Below, in pieces: positions 1 through 7,653 of a DNA stretch of 27,490 nucleotides (position 1 is the first letter of the stretch; each line of letters opens with the position of its first letter). A program made the translations under genes and the position numbers. The notes under the pieces are model-generated. The model was not told where the DNA came from, did no database searches, and saw only the letters and a program-made list of their open reading frames with translations. This DNA comes from CAZEBW01 sp964510205 (GTDB lineage Bacteria > Chloroflexota > Anaerolineae > VGOG01): contig CAZEBW010000049.1 in the NCBI GenBank assembly GCA_964510205.1, positions 1 to 27,490 on the forward strand, given 5' to 3'.

Positions 1-2
1 GC

Positions 3-761
3 AATCCCATGGCCGATCCCTACATCATCGGCACTTCGGGCGGAGCGGCTCTGGGGGCCACCGTTGCCCTGCTCCTGCCCATCCAGGTGGTCTGGCTGGG
101 CTTCACCCTGGTGCCTCTGGCCGCCTTCGCCGGTGCGCTGGTCACCGTCCTGATCGTCTACAACATCGCCCACGTGGGGCCGCGCACGCCGGTCACTACG
201 CTGCTCCTGGCGGGCTTTGCCTTCAGCTCCATGTTGGCTGCGGTGATGTCCTTCCTGATGCTGGTCAGCGGCCACACCCTGCGGCGGGTGGTGCTGTGGA
301 CCATGGGGGGAGTGACGGCCAGCAGTTGGCCTCAGTTGCGCATCGTGGTGCCTTTGATCGTGGCCGGGGTGGTGACGGCCTACGCCCTGGCCAATGACCT
401 GAACGCCTTCTTGCTAGGGGAGGAGCAGGCAGCCTACCTTGGTGTGAACGTGGAGCGGCGCAAGCTGGTTTTGCTCATGCTGGGGTCGCTGCTGACGGGG
501 GCGGCGGTCTCGGTCAGCGGCCTGGTGGGATTCATCGGCCTGGTGGTGCCGCACGTGGCGCGCCTGATCTTCGGACCGGATCACCGCCTGCTGCTGCCCA
601 CTTCCACGCTGATGGGCGGCCTCTTCCTCGTCCTGGCCGATCTGCTGGCCCGATTGCTGCTGGCCCCAGCCGAGATACCGGTGGGCATCATCACGGCCAT
701 GATCGGCGCGCCGTTCTTTATCTACCTATTGAGGCGGAGTAAGCGGGAGTATGCGTTTTAG
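3..761 (+). CDS. FecCD-family ABC transporter permease (5' partial)
   Basis: Integral membrane permease of an iron-siderophore, haem or cobalamin type ABC importer. The reading frame is open to the left edge and begins NPMADPYIIGTSGGAALGA, the conserved internal FecCD/BtuC segment, so the Met at position 9 is internal and the gene starts upstream of the window. About 253 residues are visible, with several hydrophobic spans. The segment SVSGLVGFIGLVVPHVARL matches the family's cytoplasmic coupling region, which contacts the ATPase. The end, GIITAMIGAPFFIYLLRR, is the usual C-terminus. The next gene on the same strand is the matching ATPase. The substrate cannot be told from this sequence; the binding protein is probably upstream. 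Confidence 0.95.
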   Translation, partial: NPMADPYIIGTSGGAALGATVALLLPIQVVWLGFTLVPLAAFAGALVTVLIVYNIAHVGPRTPVTTLLLAGFAFSSMLAAVMSFLMLVSGHTLRRVVLWTMGGVTASSWPQLRIVVPLIVAGVVTAYALANDLNAFLLGEEQAAYLGVNVERRKLVLLMLGSLLTGAAVSVSGLVGFIGLVVPHVARLIFGPDHRLLLPTSTLMGGLFLVLADLLARLLLAPAEIPVGIITAMIGAPFFIYLLRRSKREYAF

Positions 762-847
762 GCCCTCACCCACCCCCGCTGCCTACGGCAGCACCCCCTC
801 CCTCTCCCGGTTTCGGGAGAGGGAGGGGGCAGGGGGAGGGAGAGGGC
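762..847. repeat. GC-rich palindromic element (REP-like)
   Basis: Between the permease stop and the ATPase start lie two perfect hairpins. A small one is at 778-792 (6-bp stem, loop tac). A large one is at 794-829, with a perfect 16-bp stem of C/T against G/A and a 4-base loop. The outer ends GCCCTC (762-767) and GAGGGC (842-847) are also inverted. The form is that of a dispersed intergenic palindrome rather than coding DNA. It may attenuate transcription between the two transporter genes or protect the upstream message. Confidence 0.7.
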
Positions 848-861
848 AGAGGGAAAAGAAA

Positions 862-1662
862 ATGCGAGGAAATCATTCCGCCCTTAGGGCTTTGGGTGTG
901 GATTTCCACTACTACAAGAATGATGGCCAGGTTCTATGCGGGGTCAGTCTGGAACTGGGGGCGGGCGAGCTGGTGGGCCTCATCGGGCCGAACGGTTCGG
1001 GCAAGACGACGCTGCTCCGGGTGTTGAGCGGCCTGCTGTCGCCCAGCCGAGGTTCGGTGTATCTGGATGGGCGGGATGTGGCTGCCTTCGACCGGCGCCA
1101 GGTGGCCCAGCGCGTGGCGGTGGTGCCTCAGGAGCTGGCCATGCCCTTCGCCTTCAGCGCGTGGGAGATGGTGATGATGGGCCGCACGCCGCACGTGCGC
1201 CCCATCCTGGGCGCGGGCTCCCGCGACCGCCAGGTGGTGGCGGAGAAAATGGAGCTGACCGCGACCTCGGCTCTGGCAGAAAGGCCGTTCGGCGAGTTGT
1301 CGGGCGGCGAGAAGCAGCGGGTCATCATCGCCATGGCCCTGGCCCAGGAGCCCGACATCCTCCTCCTCGACGAACCCACCGTTCACCTCGACATAAATCA
1401 CCAGATCGAGATTCTGGAGTTGCTCAAACGCCTCAATCGTCAAGACAGCCTGACCGTGCTGGCCACCATGCACGATCTGAATCTGGCCGCGCTTTATTTC
1501 GACCGTCTCGTCCTACTCGATGGGGGGCGGGTGGTGGCCAATGGCAGCCCAGCCGAGGTGCTGCGGCAGGAGAGCATCCGCCGGGTCTTCCAGGCCGATG
1601 TGCAGGTGCAGGAGCATCCCACCCGCCGTACCCCCCAGGTTGTCGTTCTGCCTCTTGCATAG
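862..1662 (+). CDS. ABC transporter ATP-binding protein, FecE/BtuD type
   Basis: Cytoplasmic ATPase (266 residues from this start) that powers the importer whose permease precedes it. Walker A is GPNGSGKTT, the Q-loop lies near VVPQELAMPF, the ABC signature is LSGGEKQR, Walker B is ILLLDEPT with a following D-loop, and the switch His is in ATMHDLN. The length fits FecE, FhuC and BtuD proteins. An in-frame ATG at 751 overlaps the permease stop, but the extra 37 residues would be encoded by the palindromic element at 762-847 and look like low-complexity Arg/Gly. The ATG at 862 follows a purine-rich stretch and places the usual N-terminus before the Walker A motif. Family is certain; substrate is unknown. 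Confidence 0.95.
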   Translation: MRGNHSALRALGVDFHYYKNDGQVLCGVSLELGAGELVGLIGPNGSGKTTLLRVLSGLLSPSRGSVYLDGRDVAAFDRRQVAQRVAVVPQELAMPFAFSAWEMVMMGRTPHVRPILGAGSRDRQVVAEKMELTATSALAERPFGELSGGEKQRVIIAMALAQEPDILLLDEPTVHLDINHQIEILELLKRLNRQDSLTVLATMHDLNLAALYFDRLVLLDGGRVVANGSPAEVLRQESIRRVFQADVQVQEHPTRRTPQVVVLPLA

Positions 1663-1664
1663 GA

Positions 1665-1763
1665 AGACCCTTGGGGTTTTGCGGCCATAGCTTCGCGTTC
1701 CGGCGTATTTTGCAGCGCTGGCTACCAGAATCTCAGTTTCGCCTGGAAAAACCCCAAGGGTCT
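1665..1763. repeat. Element bounded by 16-bp perfect inverted repeats
   Basis: AGACCCTTGGGGTTTT at 1665-1680 recurs as its exact reverse complement at 1748-1763, enclosing 67 bases. It fills the gap between two convergent genes (ATPase and PDZ protein). It could be a small non-autonomous inverted-repeat element or a convergent-gene terminator with a large loop. No target-site duplication was found beside it. Confidence 0.6.
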
Positions 1764-1774
1764 GAATGCTTGCC

Positions 1775-2305
1775 CTAATCCTCCGGTTTCTCGAAGAACT
1801 CCATGGGCAGGGGCATGAAGCGTATTCCCAGGTAGGCCCTGTTCTTTCTGTCGGGGTGCTCACCCAACCGCACTCTCGCTTGGTGCTGCTGATCGCCGCG
1901 CCGGTAAGTGACCTCCACGACGTCGCCGGGTTTGTAGCGTAGGATGAGCCGGTCCAGGGGGTGGTTCCTGTCTACTTCCCGGCCGTCCAGGGCGGTGATG
2001 ATGTCCCCCTCCTCCAGTCCCGCCTCAGCGGCTGGGCTGCCGGGGTCCACGTAGGTCACCACAGCGCCGGAAGGCAGCCCTCTGAAGAACTCAAACTCCT
2101 CTTCGAAGGGCGCGGGCGGCAGGATTTCGGGACGCTCAATGCCCCCTCGTTCTCGAAGTGGCTCCTCGGCCGCTTCCCGCGTCTGGCGGCTGGCGATCCA
2201 GTAGCCCGCCACGCCTCCAGCGAAGCAACCGACGACCAGGCTCACCAACACGCCCCCCAGGGCGATCAGTATGGTGATGGTGTAGAGTTTGCGTTTATCC
2301 TCCAT
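1775..2305 (-). CDS. Membrane-anchored PDZ-domain protein
   Basis: A 176-residue protein with a short basic N-terminus (MEDKRK), one hydrophobic span at about residues 8-37 (TITILIALGGVLVSLVVG and onward), a charged linker, and a single PDZ domain at about 75-165. The PDZ core is visible as SGAVVTYVDPGSPAAEAGL followed by GDIITALDGREV, the carboxylate-binding loop and strand typical of DegP/HtrA and CtpA PDZ domains. There is no attached serine protease domain, so it is probably an extracytoplasmic adaptor rather than an enzyme. The start is supported by GGAGGTG seven bases before the ATG. The downstream gene on the same strand order is unrelated by family. Partner and role are unknown. Confidence 0.85.
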   Translation of the reverse strand: MEDKRKLYTITILIALGGVLVSLVVGCFAGGVAGYWIASRQTREAAEEPLRERGGIERPEILPPAPFEEEFEFFRGLPSGAVVTYVDPGSPAAEAGLEEGDIITALDGREVDRNHPLDRLILRYKPGDVVEVTYRRGDQQHQARVRLGEHPDRKNRAYLGIRFMPLPMEFFEKPED

Positions 2306-2330
2306 AGCTTTTCACCTCCAAAATGGGTTG

Positions 2331-2382
2331 GTAGGGGCAGGTCTCGCACCTGCCCCGGGCGACCGCAAGGGATCGCCCCTAC
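2331..2382. repeat. Compound palindromic intergenic repeat
   Basis: A 52-base element begins GTAGGGGC and ends GCCCCTAC. Inside are a hairpin with arms GGGGCAGGT and ACCTGCCCC (2334-2356) and a second, imperfect one based on GGGCGA and TCGCCC. It lies between two minus-strand genes and looks like a dispersed REP-type repeat. A bounded transcription effect is possible but not shown. Confidence 0.65.
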
Positions 2383-2388
2383 TCACCC

Positions 2389-3411
2389 TCACATCTCTAC
2401 GCCGTCTATCTCCACCCCGCAGTAAGCGCACTTGGCATCTTCGATGTGATTCTCCATGATGCGATAGCCATAGCGGCCAATGAGCAGCTTGCCGCAGTTG
2501 TAGCAGAAGGTGCTTTCACCCTGGCTGCCGGGCACGTTGCCCTGATAGACGTAGCGCAGCCCTGCGGCTGAGCCGATTTCTTGCGCTCGGTTCAGGGTGG
2601 CGATCGGGGTGCGCGGCTTATCCATGAGCTTGTAGCTGGGATGGAAGCGGCTGATGTGCCACGGCGTCTCCACGCCCAGCTCCTGGGCGATGAAGTCGGC
2701 GATGTGCTGGAGCTCCTCGTCGGAGTCGTTCAGCGTAGGGATGATCAGCGTGGTCACCTCTACCCAGACGCCCAGCTCCTTCATCTTCTTGAGGCTGTCC
2801 AACACGGGCTGCAGCCGCGCCCCGCAGTACTGGCGATAGAACTCGTCGCTCCAGGCCTTGAGGTCCACGTTAGCCGCGTCCAGATAGGGATCGAAGGTCT
2901 CCAGCATCTCCCCAGCGCCAGCCGTCATGTAGCCGTTGGTGACGTAGATGTTGGCTATCCCCGCTTCGTGGGCCAGCTTGGCCGTATCGTAGGCGTATTC
3001 GGTGAAGATGGTGGGCTCGGTGTAGGTGTAGGCGATGCTGCGGCAGCCGTGGCGCTTGGCGCTGGCCACCAGTTGCTCTGGGGTGGCCTTCTGCCCCATG
3101 ATCAGGTGCTCGTCTCGCACTTGCTGGGAGATGTTCCAGTTCTGGCAAAAATCGCAGCGGAAGTTGCAGCCCACAGTGGCTACTGAGAAAGCGGTGGTGC
3201 CAGGGTAGAAGTTGAAGAGCGGCTTCTTTTCCACGGGGTCCACCGCCTGCGAGATGGTCCGCCCGTAGACCAGGGTGTAGAGCGTACCTTCGCGGTTTTC
3301 GCGCACTAGACAGATGCCCCGTTTCCCCTCTTTGATCAGGCAGCGATGGGCGCACAAGTTGCAGCGCACGCGGTTGTCTTCCAGCTTTTCGTACAACATC
3401 GCTTCTTTCAT
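2389..3411 (-). CDS. amrS: AmmeMemoRadiSam-type radical SAM enzyme (AmrS/PflA-like)
   Basis: Cytoplasmic radical SAM protein of 340 residues. The cluster-binding motif CNFRCDFC (Cys 82, 86 and 89) follows GTTAFSVATVG. The N-terminus has a Cys-rich module (Cys 17, 20, 24 and 34: CNLCAHRC then GIC), and the C-terminus has two CxxC pairs (YNCGK and CAYCG) around LLIGRYGYRI, all typical of AmrS. This family was formerly annotated as pyruvate formate-lyase activating enzyme homologues; it occurs with Memo and AMMECR1 proteins, and its reaction is not settled. Those two partners are not in this window. An alternative start four codons downstream (MLYEKL) has a better purine-rich upstream stretch. 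Family assignment is strong; function is not established. Confidence 0.9.
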   Translation of the reverse strand: MKEAMLYEKLEDNRVRCNLCAHRCLIKEGKRGICLVRENREGTLYTLVYGRTISQAVDPVEKKPLFNFYPGTTAFSVATVGCNFRCDFCQNWNISQQVRDEHLIMGQKATPEQLVASAKRHGCRSIAYTYTEPTIFTEYAYDTAKLAHEAGIANIYVTNGYMTAGAGEMLETFDPYLDAANVDLKAWSDEFYRQYCGARLQPVLDSLKKMKELGVWVEVTTLIIPTLNDSDEELQHIADFIAQELGVETPWHISRFHPSYKLMDKPRTPIATLNRAQEIGSAAGLRYVYQGNVPGSQGESTFCYNCGKLLIGRYGYRIMENHIEDAKCAYCGVEIDGVEM

Positions 3412-3466
3412 GGCAACCCATCTTTCCGTATGATTTCATTGCGAACCGAAGCCGCGAGCGCAGAAA

Positions 3467-3701
3467 CGTAGGGCAGGTTGGGCTCGGCTTATTCTTATTG
3501 GCGATTACCCGCCCGATGTGGCGCACTCCTCACCCGTGGGGCCACGCTGGAGCAGAGCGGGGAGAGCCCTACCTGCCACCTAAGCCACCTAGGAGCGGCA
3601 GGTAGGCGGCTGGATGACTTGCTAACCAGGGCGATCCTGCTACGAGAGGAGGCTGGTCGAGCGCCGCCGTCCTACTATCACCGCCGCCAACCTGCCCTAC
3701 G
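3467..3701. repeat. Intergenic segment bounded by 15-bp inverted repeats
   Basis: CGTAGGGCAGGTTGG (3467-3481) is repeated as an exact reverse complement at 3687-3701, which runs into the last codons of the CooC-like gene. Inside, CTACCTGCC and GGCAGGTAG form a second inverted pair. No credible gene lies in the 285-base gap. It may be a non-autonomous mobile element that supplied the stop codon of the neighbouring gene. The few bases at about 3437-3460 resemble half of the CATTGCGA element seen at 9128. Confidence 0.5.
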
Positions 3702-4488
3702 AATGCTCTAACCCATCCAGCGACTTGATGATCTTCTCCATGGCTTGTCGAACCTGGGACTCGCGAGGGAGTTCGATCAGCGGCAAGCCCTTGGCATCGT
3801 ATTCGCCCACCGTGAGGTCCTCTGGCAGCAGGCCGATGAGCTTGAGTCCGTTTTCGGCGACGGCTTGCTCCAGCTTGGGCGACAGCTTCAGCTTGCCTGC
3901 CCCGTCGTCCCGCACTCGGTTGACGATGAGACCGATATCCCCCACTCTAGTATCCAGTTCTCCGATGAGCTTTGCCGCCCTGCCAGCGGCGATGATGCCC
4001 CGCATGGTGGGATCGGAGACGGTGAGCAGGATGTCCACGTCGCGGGTGGTGCGGCGGCTGAGGTGCTCCAGGCCGGCCTCGTTGTCAATGACCACGTAAT
4101 CGTAGGATTTGGAGAGGCGATCAATGGTCAGGCGCAGCATGTTGTTGGCGGCGCAGTAGCAGCCGGGCCCCTCGGGGCGGCCCATAGCCAGGAGGTCGAA
4201 GTCGCGCTCTTCCACCAGGGATTGCTGGATTCTGAGGTCGAGGTAGTCGGGCTTGCTCATACCTGCCAGCGAGCCGCCTCTTTGTACCTCCTCCAGGGTC
4301 TCCTCGCGGATGTCGCCCACGGTTTCGTAGATCGGTACGCCCAGGGCCAAATTCAGATTGGTGCTGGGGTCGGCGTCAATGGCCAGTACTGCGCCGGGCC
4401 GATTTTCCACTAGATATTTGATCAGCAAGGTAGTAACGGTCGTTTTGCCCGTTCCGCCTTTGCCTGCTACAGCGATTGTTTTAGCCAT
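3697..4488 (-). CDS. CooC-type P-loop ATPase (CO dehydrogenase maturation factor-like)
   Basis: A 263-residue SIMIBI-class ATPase of the MinD/CooC group. It has the deviant Walker A GKGGTGKTT at residues 9-17, the switch region AIDADPSTNLNLALG, the CooC-specific cysteine motif GRPEGPGCYCAANN, and the Walker B-like DYVVIDNEAGLEHLSRRTT. Known CooC proteins bind nickel through a CxC at a dimer interface and load it into carbon monoxide dehydrogenase; the CYC here is that motif. No CO dehydrogenase or acetyl-CoA synthase gene is in view, so the client is uncertain. The last codon lies inside the 15-bp inverted repeat ending at 3701. The divergent neighbour is rnpB. Confidence 0.88.
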   Translation of the reverse strand: MAKTIAVAGKGGTGKTTVTTLLIKYLVENRPGAVLAIDADPSTNLNLALGVPIYETVGDIREETLEEVQRGGSLAGMSKPDYLDLRIQQSLVEERDFDLLAMGRPEGPGCYCAANNMLRLTIDRLSKSYDYVVIDNEAGLEHLSRRTTRDVDILLTVSDPTMRGIIAAGRAAKLIGELDTRVGDIGLIVNRVRDDGAGKLKLSPKLEQAVAENGLKLIGLLPEDLTVGEYDAKGLPLIELPRESQVRQAMEKIIKSLDGLEHS

Positions 4489-4567
4489 AAATATTCTCCG
4501 TCATTGTTTTTGCTCACATCTCATGTCTGACCCAATGATAATCCAGAGCAAGCATTTTGTCAAATAC

Positions 4568-4596
4568 TTGACAACGAGCTTCGTCTGTGCTATAGT
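4568..4596 (+). promoter_or_regulatory. Promoter of rnpB
   Basis: A perfect -35 TTGACA (4568-4573), 17-base spacer and near-consensus -10 TATAGT (4591-4596) place the start of transcription about 4602-4604, exactly where the P1 helix of RNase P RNA begins. Strong housekeeping promoter architecture. Confidence 0.9.
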
Positions 4597-4601
4597 TAAA
4601 G

Positions 4602-5004
4602 TGGTGCTCAAGCAGGCCAGGCGGTCGCGGGCGGCTTTCGCCGTCCGAGGAAAGTCCGAGCTCCACAGAGCGCGGCGCTGGGTAACACCCAGGCGGGGCG
4701 ACCCGATGGACAGTGCCACAGAAACAGTCCGCCGTTCGCGGTAAGGGTGAAAAGGTGAGGTAAGAGCTCACCAGCGGTCCGGGCGACCGGGCCGGCTAGG
4801 CAAACCCCGCCGGGAGCAAGGCCAAGCAAGAGGGCGTGTGTGGGAGGGAATCCCCTCCTGCACCGGGGGCTGCTCGTCCCAAGTCCCTCGGGTAGGCCGC
4901 TGGAGGCGGCGGGCAACCGTCGCCCTAGATAGATGATCGCCGCCCTCAACCGGCTCGCAGCCGGCAGGGAACAGAACTCGGCTTATCGGCTCGCTTGAGC
5001 ACCT
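4602..5004 (+). ncRNA. rnpB: RNase P RNA, bacterial type A
   Basis: Catalytic RNA of RNase P, which matures tRNA 5' ends. The universally conserved 5' core GAGGAAAGTCCGAGCTCC is at 4647-4664, and the 3' core ACAGAACTCGGCTTAT is at 4971-4986. The internal conserved region with AGATAGATGATCGCC is at about 4927-4941. The P1 helix is closed by GTGCTCAAGC (4604-4613) with GCTTGAGCAC (4993-5002), which sets both ends. Length of about 400 nt is normal for type A. Open reading frames across this stretch are incidental. Promoter and terminator flank it directly. Confidence 0.97.
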
Positions 5005-5021
5005 CTCACGCCTCACAAGAC

Positions 5022-5069
5022 AAAAACGACGCCAGCCCAAGGCATCACCCCAGGCTGGCGTCGCTTTTT
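5022..5069. terminator. Bidirectional intrinsic terminator between rnpB and the protease gene
   Basis: A perfect 11-bp stem (CGACGCCAGCC at 5027-5037 with GGCTGGCGTCG at 5053-5063) is followed on the plus strand by TTTTT (5065-5069). On the minus strand it is followed by TTTTT read from 5026-5022. It can end rnpB and also the convergent protease transcript. Confidence 0.9.
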
Positions 5070-5121
5070 ACAAAGGGCCTACTATTCACATTTCAAGCCT
5101 TCACGTTTTACGTTTCACGCT

Positions 5122-7290
5122 CTAGCAAGTCTCTCCCCAGTGGGCTGTCACCAGCATGATGTCCACCACGTCTATGTCGCCGTCGTTATCCAAATCGCAG
5201 GTGTCAACATAGCAGTCGTCGCCAAGTTGGCAGCGCCAACGGCCGGATACCTGCTGGATGTCCTGGACGTCCACGACACAGTCACCGTTCAAGTCGCCGA
5301 AGAGATCCTGGGGCGCGCTGGTTGGTGTGGGCGTGCTGGTGGCCGTCGGTGTGCTGGTCGGCGTGGGGGTGTTGGTAGCTGTTGGCGTGCTGGTGGGCGT
5401 CGGATTGGGACTCTGATTGCCGTAGACAACGTAGTTGGCGGAATAGCCCACCTCGGAGGTCCCGTATGCAATGCGCATGTAGCCGCTCTCGCCCCACCAC
5501 GAACCCCAGGAGTTTCTCAGGATCCAGGCCCCGTCTGCATCATTCCAACCGACCAGGACGACGGCGTGGTTGATGTCGGTACACTCAGGGCCTGTAAAAA
5601 CACCGCTGGTATAGTATTGGAAATCGGAGTTTACGCAGACGGCGACCGAAACCGGCCCGTGGTCATAAATGGCCTGTTTGATGTCCTCGACGGATGGAAC
5701 ACCCCATGAACTCCCTACATAGGTCCAGGAATCAATCTGATAAGGATGGGAATAGGGGCCGCCGCAAGACGTGTCCGATGCCACGTAAGGGGACTCTGCT
5801 TCGAGGACCGCTCCGGCCTCGGACTCGCTGGGCGGTTTCTTCCACTGATGATAATCGTGAGCCCACCACCCGCCGCTGCAGCCCCAGCCATCCGTGTTAC
5901 AGGAAACGAGATATTGCTCTGAAAGATTCTTTTCCACCCCATCCTCGATCTTGATGTTGGCCTCCAGTGGGCCTACCGTAGCAAAAGCCCAGCAGCTTCC
6001 GCAGCTCCCCTGACTCTTGACGGAGGTGACCCCTCCATAATCTCGCCAGTCGAAAGCGGCTGGGAGTCCCGAGGGGTTGCCGTCTGGCGTGGTTGTGGCT
6101 GTGGGTGTGGGGGTGGGAGCAGGGGGTTCGCCGGTGACCTTGCGGAGAACGATGTCGTCTACGTAGGCCCCCTCGGGGTAGGTGATGGACTGGTCGCTGA
6201 TGAAGGCGAAGGCGATCCAGACCTCGGGTTGACCGGTCAGGTTGCCCAGACTGTAGACGTTGGTCAAGTCGAAGTTCACTTCGCTCCAACCGCCAGAATC
6301 TCCGCTAACGCGATTGCCATAGAAGCTGCTGCCGTCAATGGAAGCCCCCCAGAAAAGGTAGTCCCAGTAGTTCGATTCGCAGAAGGTCCAATACCAGAAG
6401 AGCAGTTCTGCATCGCTTGCATCGCTTAAGTCAAATGGGCCGTAGATCATCCAGAATTTGGCCTTGCTGCTAGAGTTTAAACTGTAGGGGTAATTATCAC
6501 CACAGGAGAGGCTGCCGCCGTCTGCCCCGCCGCCTACGGCCCAACCGCTGGAGTAGCCTGAGTGAGGTCTGCAATTGCGCTTGCCCCAGTCGTATTCGCC
6601 GTTGGCAACGCCGTTATTCCATAAGGTCCAGGGACCCGGAAAACTCCCCTCAAAGTCTTCGGTCATGATGTTGGTCCAACCTGTCAGACTCCCTTGTACT
6701 TCGACTTGTTGAGAGGGCTTGGGGTCGCCAGTGAGTTGCTGCTCGAGGATTTCCATGTGTGCAGACTCTTCGACATCCAGCGTGGTCGGCCCTTTCTCCG
6801 GTTTCGTGGCTGGCGGCGCGACTACCTGGATGGCGTACTCCTTGATTGGTTTCACGCCCTTCTCCCAGGGGCGACGATAGGCCAGCTTCAGGTCGCTCTG
6901 CCCCCCGCCTGTGGGCCTGAAACGCAGGATCTGCTTCTCTGGAGCGCCAAGCAGGGGGGACGTCTGCTCGAATTCGGTCTCCCCCACCAGCTTAAGTACG
7001 TTCTCGTTTATGGCCTCCACTTGCCACGAGTAGCCAGTGGATGGATTGCTCTCCAGGCTGATGACTAGGGTTTGATCTTGGTCGAGTTCAGCCAGGCGGC
7101 CGTGATCCTCCTCGGTCAACCTGATTTCTTCAGAGTTGGGTGCTGCCGTTGCTGGCGGCGGCGCATCCAAAGGGGCGCTTGCAGGGGGGACTGCCAAGGC
7201 GCTGGGAAGCGAGAACAAGCTGGCGCAGAGAACCAGACAGGCGACAACGGCTGCAAATCCTTTTGGTGAAAGAAAGCGACTGATCTTCAT
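5122..7290 (-). CDS. Secreted papain-family protease with chagasin-like inhibitor domain and dockerin
   Basis: A 722-residue exported modular protein. Modules in order: a signal peptide (1-33); a chagasin/I42 cysteine-protease-inhibitor domain (about 54-158) with all three inhibitory loops, NPSTGYSW (82-89), TGGG (127-130) and RPW (140-142); a jelly-roll-like adhesion domain (about 205-388) that begins EDFEGSFPGPW and ends AYVDDIVLRK; a short Pro/Thr linker; a C1A peptidase (about 410-625); a TPTPT linker; and a two-repeat dockerin (about 663-722). The peptidase keeps Gln427, Cys433 (QGSCGSCWAF), His575 (INHAVV) and Asn593 (RNSWG), so it should be active. The inhibitor in cis takes the place of a normal propeptide. 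The start has an AAGGGAG site. The dockerin has a Cys-rich middle like that of the C39 protein. The cohesin anchor is the next gene upstream. Confidence 0.93.
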   Translation of the reverse strand: MKISRFLSPKGFAAVVACLVLCASLFSLPSALAVPPASAPLDAPPPATAAPNSEEIRLTEEDHGRLAELDQDQTLVISLESNPSTGYSWQVEAINENVLKLVGETEFEQTSPLLGAPEKQILRFRPTGGGQSDLKLAYRRPWEKGVKPIKEYAIQVVAPPATKPEKGPTTLDVEESAHMEILEQQLTGDPKPSQQVEVQGSLTGWTNIMTEDFEGSFPGPWTLWNNGVANGEYDWGKRNCRPHSGYSSGWAVGGGADGGSLSCGDNYPYSLNSSSKAKFWMIYGPFDLSDASDAELLFWYWTFCESNYWDYLFWGASIDGSSFYGNRVSGDSGGWSEVNFDLTNVYSLGNLTGQPEVWIAFAFISDQSITYPEGAYVDDIVLRKVTGEPPAPTPTPTATTTPDGNPSGLPAAFDWRDYGGVTSVKSQGSCGSCWAFATVGPLEANIKIEDGVEKNLSEQYLVSCNTDGWGCSGGWWAHDYHQWKKPPSESEAGAVLEAESPYVASDTSCGGPYSHPYQIDSWTYVGSSWGVPSVEDIKQAIYDHGPVSVAVCVNSDFQYYTSGVFTGPECTDINHAVVLVGWNDADGAWILRNSWGSWWGESGYMRIAYGTSEVGYSANYVVYGNQSPNPTPTSTPTATNTPTPTSTPTATSTPTPTSAPQDLFGDLNGDCVVDVQDIQQVSGRWRCQLGDDCYVDTCDLDNDGDIDVVDIMLVTAHWGETC

Positions 7291-7374
7291 TCAGTGTCTC
7301 CCTTCATTTGCTTATTGTGGTCTCGAAAGAATGGTAACGAACCCCGCTGCAATCTATGATTGAGCGCCATCCTA

Positions 7375-7429
7375 AGTGTAGCACAAATGATGGTTTTGTG
7401 GGTGAAAATGGGGTGAAGGTGGCGTAAAT
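7375..7429 (-). promoter_or_regulatory. Candidate activator-dependent promoter with three 11-bp direct repeats
   Basis: Read on the minus strand, ATTTACGCCAC, CTTCACCCCAT and TTTCACCCACA lie end to end (7429-7397). All have TT at positions 2-3, AC at 5-6 and C at 8. They are followed after 16 bases by a possible -10 TACACT (7380-7375) without a recognisable -35. This is the layout of OmpR/PhoB-family sites that replace the -35 box. The start codon of the protease gene is at 7290. Regulator identity is inferred only from layout. Confidence 0.45.
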
Positions 7430-7505
7430 TTGATATGAAAGCGCGATTTGATCAGGGACTAGGGAGCAAAGGCAATGAGGGATTTCTGCGCATTTCACGT
7501 GGTTA

Positions 7506-7624
7506 ATATCAAAAGGGTGTGTTTCATCTCGGTTGTAGGACGGATTGGTAATCCGTCAATTCGTCGGAATGCCATTCCGACCAACAATACCAGCCAACTT
7601 GTTTGAAACACACCCATATCAAAA
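7506..7624. mobile_element. MITE with 12-bp terminal inverted repeats and 9-bp target duplication
   Basis: The 101-base element at 7515-7615 begins GGGTGTGTTTCA and ends with the exact reverse complement TGAAACACACCC. It is flanked on both sides by the same 9 bases, ATATCAAAA (7506-7514 and 7616-7624). Inside are two perfect 8-bp hairpins (7539-7557 and 7563-7581) with GGT and GCC loops. It has no coding capacity. The flanking duplication is direct evidence of insertion by a transposase supplied elsewhere. It lies in the 363-base gap between the protease gene and the cohesin gene; apart from the repeats at 7397-7429, nothing else was seen there. Confidence 0.88.
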
Positions 7625-7653
7625 GCGTCGGCCAGTCAGGGCGGGTTTCTCGG

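Noticed and set aside
751..861. Upstream start for the ABC ATPase at 751
   Set aside because: The extra 37 residues are encoded by the palindromic element and have no counterpart in the family; the ATG at 862 fits.
4501..4949. Several open frames across 4501-4949
   Set aside because: They overlap the RNase P RNA gene and its promoter, which explain the sequence.
5300..5400. Regular short repeats in the TPTPT linker DNA resembling an array
   Set aside because: These are codon-level repeats in a Pro/Thr linker with no unique spacers, so not a CRISPR array.
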